This document shows, piece after piece, positions 59,572-64,000 of a stretch of 64,000 nt of DNA. The first letter of the stretch is position 1. Every line of letters begins with the position of its first letter. The notes under the pieces are model-generated. The model was not told the DNA's origin. It worked only from the letters and a program-made list of their open reading frames with translations, and ran no database searches. Made by a program: the position numbers and the translations under genes. The stretch is from Dermatophagoides farinae. Lineage: Eukaryota > Arthropoda > Arachnida > Sarcoptiformes > Pyroglyphidae. The DNA is taken from assembly GCF_024713945.1 (NCBI RefSeq), contig NC_134680.1, forward strand, positions 4,860,001-4,924,000. The letters are read 5' to 3'.

Positions 59572-61370
59572 CAATATTTCAATTGCAATTAATCGATTGT
59601 CGAACAAAAAAAATCATTTTCATCATTTCTACTGACTGACATTCATTTGTTTCTCTTCTCTTTATCCATTCATCAAATGTTCAATTGGTTGACATGATTT
59701 GATTGATTGATTGATTGATTGTGTCTGGATTACTGAAATTTTCTTCATTTTTTTCCACCCTTATTTGGTAAATGAATGAGCCAACGAGACAAAAAAAAGA
59801 TTGACACAATGATCATAGACATATTCATTACATATTACATGACATCCTAATCACCAATTTCATAATTTTTTTGCTGTTGTTGTTAGCTTTTGTTTACTCG
59901 GTTGATTTGTTTCAATTAATTTCATTTTCTTCTCCTGTTTACATCTCATTTTTGGATGTCCACATCAATCAAATGTTCGATGATGATGATGACGATGACG
60001 GTGATGGCATCCATCACATTTTTCCTCATCAAGAAACGGTGGTGGGCGTTTTTTTTTGTTGTTGTTGTTTTTGTTGCTTCAATCATCCGTCCGGATTGTG
60101 GTCGACACCTCCGTTAAATTTTTCTTGTTTTCAGCATTTATGCTCTAAATTTCGTAATAATTGTGTTCATGTGTGTGTGTGTGTACAAATCATTTCATTT
60201 CATTAAATTAAATTTCAATCATAATGAGAGCAAAAAAAAATCAAAATTTTTATTCATTTACCATTTCACGTCATTTATGGTGACGACCATTACCAAAAAA
60301 AACGCATTCGTTCTGATGACGCATGCGTACATTTCTCACATTTAGCATTTTTTTTTTTGATCATTTTTCATTCGTATTCGTTTTTTTTACTTTGTCTTGT
60401 TTGTTTAAGGTTCATGATTTTTCCGTTCGAAATTGAGATTTTTGAAATTTTTTTTCTCTTTTATCGCCAGTGTGTGTGTGTTCCGGCATCTAGTTGTTCC
60501 AGAAACATAAATTTTTTTCAACAAAAAAAAAATTTATCATTTCGCAATAACACCTTTTTGAGCAAAAAAAAAAAAAAATCAGAAAATTCCCTTATTAAGT
60601 CTAATGTGTGTGTTTGTTTTTTTTGTTTTTTTTTTTATTAAAACAGACATTTTTCCACTTTATTCCATTTTGAAAGCCGGTAGTTACGTTAAAAAAAATT
60701 AACTTGACTTTTTTTTTGGATCTATTTCATTTTTTTCAAGTTTGTGTTCCAGATAGAAGCGTGAAAATTATTATTGCTGCTTTCATGTGCCTACAACGAC
60801 AACAACAACAATGTATGGCGACTATTTTATTGTTTGTGTGTGTGTGTGTGTGCGTGTTTAAAATCAACACTTGGTTGCTTGGTTTTATTATTTGACAATT
60901 TTTATTTAAAATTTATGTGATGATAAGATTATTTGCACTAAAATTTGTGAAATTTAAATCTTTTTTTTCTGCCTTTATAGAATCGACCAGAATCTCTCAC
61001 TCATAGACAGAGAGAGGCAATTGCTGCTTGAATGAATATCTGGTTCTTGGCCATTATAAACACAAAGTTTGTGCTGGTGTGTGTGTTTGTGTGTAAAGAA
61101 AAATCTCATTATCATCATCATCATCGCGGTTTTTTGGCACAATTTTAATTTTTCACCATTTTTAAGAATAATACGGATTCAATCCGATTGTTGTTCCGTT
61201 GTTGTTGTCATATTGCCAACAACAAATCATTGAAAGTGAGGAAGAAGAAAAAAAAATTGCATCACATTCATTCGTTCATTCATCAAAATCACAACAAAAC
61301 AGAAATCCTTCAAAAAAAAAAATTTGTTTTTCCCACACTCACATACACACTTCATTAATGATAAATGCAA

Positions 61371-61394
61371 TGTAGTGTAGTATGCACACTACCA
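61371..61394. repeat. solo copy of the GTAGTG/CACTAC motif
   Basis: TGTAGTGTAG followed by TATGCACACTACCA matches the palindromic core of the arrays at 52.3 and 54.2 kb, 7 kb away, with no surrounding array. Confidence 0.6.
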
Positions 61395-62262
61395 GAGCAA
61401 CCAGAAACATCAAAATCTAGCAAAAAAAAAAAAAAAAATCCGACATAGCCACATCATATTTGGTGGCAATAAAAAAAAATAAAATAAAATCTCCGATCAA
61501 GCACGTATGTGATGAATAAAAAAATAGACAGAAAAAAAATTATAATTATCATCAACATCATCGACAAGAAAAAAAACGACAATTTGATGGTGATATATAC
61601 ATGTTATATTTGGTGGTGCACAACTGTTTTTTTTTTTTTTTTTTTGTTATACACGATATTTCTGCGTATATGTGTGTGTGAATAGTGATGTTGTTTGACA
61701 TTATCATCAACATGATATAAATGACCCTTAGATATGATATGATTTTTGAAAAACAAAACAAAAAAAATTTCCTCTTTTTTTTCATTCATTTTGATACATT
61801 CAAACATTGGTCGACCTTCAACGACGATCCGATTATAGACATATATACCGCAAGATGAAGAGATAGAGAGATAGATTATATCTTTGAATATTGTGTAAAG
61901 GAATGTAACATTTCTTTTACACAGCACAACAACCATATTATATAGATAGATAATATCAACAAGAAAAAAAAATTTTTTAGTGTTAACTATAGTTATCATA
62001 CGGAAAATTGATGTGATTTTTTTTCGATTTGATTTTGTTGCGATTAATTACAACTAACTAACCAAAAAACGAAACGAAACGAAAACGAATAACCAAAAAC
62101 GACAACATTTTTTCAACACCATCATCAACACCACGATCATCAACGAGTCATCATCATCATCATCACCTCTACCATCATCAAATGAACAACAACAACAGCA
62201 ACAACAACAACTGTTGGGTTTTTTATTAACAATATTAATAATTTCCATCATTGTCATTATAG

Positions 62263-63987
62263 TGACCATTTTAATCTGTCAATTAGCGGAATTTTGTTGG
62301 TGGTTAAAAACGATCAATAATATTGTTGATGGTGATGATGATGATGATAATTGTAATGGCCACCACCACCACCATGATAATCAATTGGATCACCAAAATC
62401 AAATTACAATCAATGAAAATTTAATAGTTGATAGATCGAAAAAATCATCATCATCATCATCGTCGTCATCATCATCAACAGTAATTGTTATTGAAAATAC
62501 GCAGCCAGAACAATATCTCCATACAATGAGGTAAGGCTGTTGCATAATTTTGTGTTGCCAAAATTAATTTTTTTATTTTTTTTATCTAAAAACCAGGGGC
62601 CAAACAGAATTCAGTCTAGTCATCATAAATGGTCTTATGCATCATTATATAAATGAAAAATGGATCATTATGGGCCAATCACGTATCGGTATATATCATG
62701 ATACTGAAGCCAATACATTTCGTATTGTTGGAAGGAAGTTAGATAATTATGATGTAAGTGCAATTGGAATTTATAAATTATGAAATGGAAGAAAAAATGT
62801 TACAATCTTTATATGGTTATTTTGTCATGTTAAACCATTGTGTATAACGACCTGATCGGCATGTATTTTCAGTGGGTTGTTGTTGTTTTTTTTTACATGT
62901 TTGATGTATATACAGAGGACATGTATAGAGATTTTTTTGTTTTGTTTTGCCATATTTCTTTTTCGTTGTTGATTCTATTTATTTGTTTAATAATTGTGTT
63001 TGTTTTATTTATTTATTTATGTTTTTTAATCGGATCATCTTTATTTTGTGTTGATCAATGTACACAGGTTGTGGCCAATTGTGCAATCAATGAATCATTC
63101 TGTTATAATAAAGCAACAACAACATTTCATCAATGGAGAGACATTATTGACGATAGAGTTTTCGGTGTAAAATTTGCCAATATTAATGATGCACAATTGT
63201 TTGGTGAAACTGTTGATAAGATTGTTGATTCATCGGAAAAAATTGCTAGACTAACCGCAACATCATCAAATAATCTATCTACTATGGCCAACCAAATTGA
63301 TGTTGTTGATGATGATGATATTCGACATCATAATCATCATTATCAACAGCAACAACAATTTCCACAACAACATTTCGAATCAAACAATCAAACATCCGTT
63401 ATTGAATCATCATTATCAAAACATTCAACAACATTAACACGAAAGAATATTGTTTCATTTAATGGTGGTAATGAATTTGCAATGGAGAATGGTTATCATA
63501 ACTATCAACAACAACAACAACAACAACAGCAGCAGCAGCAACAACATCCACCATTATCATCATCATCATCTTGTTCATCCTCAATATCATCCTCATCGAT
63601 ATCATCAACAACGAACAATAACAGTAGCAACAATGTTAATGTCATCGAAATTTCCCAATGTAAGTTATATCATATTTCATATATCGACTTTGACTCAATT
63701 TTCTAATAATTTTTTTTTTCATCTAAACATTCTTCTGATCAATGTTTATTACGCCGTAATTATTTCGTTGTTATAATATAAAGACAACAATAATAACAAC
63801 AACAGGACAATGAATGATACATCATCATCAATGATGAAGAATCCTGCACCGACATATGTATCAGTTGAACCAAAATCGATTCATACACCTTCAACCATAG
63901 AGGTAGCTCCCCCTCCTCCTCCACCACCGCCACCGCCTCCGATGGTTCCACCTCATCTAAAAATCCCACCAAAGCCAACAATATCTG
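62263..63987 (+). CDS. ena: Ena/VASP-family actin regulator (Enabled), partial
   Basis: Visible exons are 62263-62530, 62597-62753, 63068-63659 and 63784-63987, all in phase; the gene continues past the window. Ena/VASP proteins bind FPPPP ligands through EVH1, and bind profilin-actin and barbed ends through Pro-rich and EVH2 regions. The EVH1 domain is clear: NEKWIIMG, GIYHDTEANTFRIVGRK, VVANCAI, ATTTFHQWRD and VFGVKFANINDAQLFGETVD. A Gln/Ser-rich linker follows, then the profilin-binding run VAPPPPPPPP. About 90 residues of Asp/His/Ser-rich sequence precede EVH1, where other Ena proteins begin almost at EVH1. No ATG precedes in frame. An acceptor ending at 62262 leaves TG, so a start codon split as A|TG is possible. 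The 314-nt intron at 62754-63067 holds only T-rich sequence. Confidence 0.87.
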
Positions 63988-64000
63988 GTATGTTGTTAAG

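Larger units (their letters stand above)
58984..62262. other. spacer or 5' region of the Ena/VASP gene
   Basis: No supported gene. It contains TG/CA and CAT tracts (60172-60183, 60837-60852, 61105-61125), T/A runs (61624-61645), a 14-bp palindrome at 59558-59571 and a solo copy of the GTAGTG motif at 61371-61394. ORFs are repeat-derived. 5' exons of the Ena gene may lie here. Confidence 0.45.

Noticed and set aside
59871-60206. 111-codon ORF with a Cys-rich run
   Set aside because: It starts with TTG, and the Cys and Asp runs come from TTG and ATG repeats.
61604-61999. 131-codon minus-strand ORF
   Set aside because: Composition is erratic with Lys runs from poly-T; no start context or splice sites, and no recognised motif.
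1-64000. tRNA, rRNA or known miRNA genes
   Set aside because: I saw no cloverleaf with A and B boxes and no match to conserved miRNA seeds on reading both strands; a tRNAscan or miRBase search would be decisive.

Overview
This is a eukaryotic nuclear segment. It is AT-rich and packed with short intron-containing genes. Spacers are loaded with (CAT/ATG)n, (CAA/TTG)n, (CA/TG)n and poly-T tracts. Introns are often only 50-80 nt, with GT..AG ends. The protein set (Grainyhead, an Ena/VASP EVH1 protein, a SOCS36E/SOCS5-type protein, double-FYVE ZFYVE1, Hakai, an RZ-type RGS) points to an arthropod. The base composition, very short introns and His/Asn/Gln/Asp runs suggest an astigmatid (dust or parasitic) mite. 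The mite assignment is inference; arthropod is close to certain. No tRNA, rRNA, CRISPR or intact transposon was seen.

Layout: 0.3-1.6 kb RZ-family RGS (+); 3.6-4.1 kb short Hakai-type E3 ligase (+); 7.3-21.1 kb grainyhead (+, 15 exons, 1195 aa, 7 kb first intron); 23.2-27.6 kb a compact housekeeping trio of COQ7 (-), GNL2/NOG2 (+) and RIOK1 (-), with a 189-bp bidirectional promoter and stop codons 15 bp apart at the convergent end; 27.6-34 kb non-coding with two candidate upstream exons; 34.1-38.2 kb ZFYVE1/DFCP1 (+); 41.3-42.1 kb unrecognised single-exon gene behind a TATA box (+); 47.3-49.6 kb SOCS (+), convergent with 50.0-52.0 kb cytosolic HSP70 (-). HSP70 has a heat-shock element and TATA upstream. 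Then 52.3-54.4 kb holds two related repeat arrays (core GTAGTGTAC) around a 1.5-kb segment with an orphan exon-like ORF; 55.4-55.9 kb a four-helix membrane protein (+); 56-58 kb a minisatellite, a fold-back element and decayed sequence; 58.5-59.0 kb a PSMD9/p27 homologue without its PDZ domain (+); 62.3 kb to the window end Ena/VASP (+, partial).

Most genes are conserved housekeeping or signalling genes without an obvious shared pathway. GNL2 and RIOK1, both ribosome-biogenesis factors, share CACGTG E-boxes in their promoters. The most unusual material is: the GTAGTG repeat system that starts 48 bp beyond the HSP70 heat-shock element; the domain-shortened Hakai and PSMD9; a SUMO-motif array and a miRNA-like hairpin in grainyhead; the duplicated-motif gene at 41.3 kb; and several near-perfect inverted repeats.
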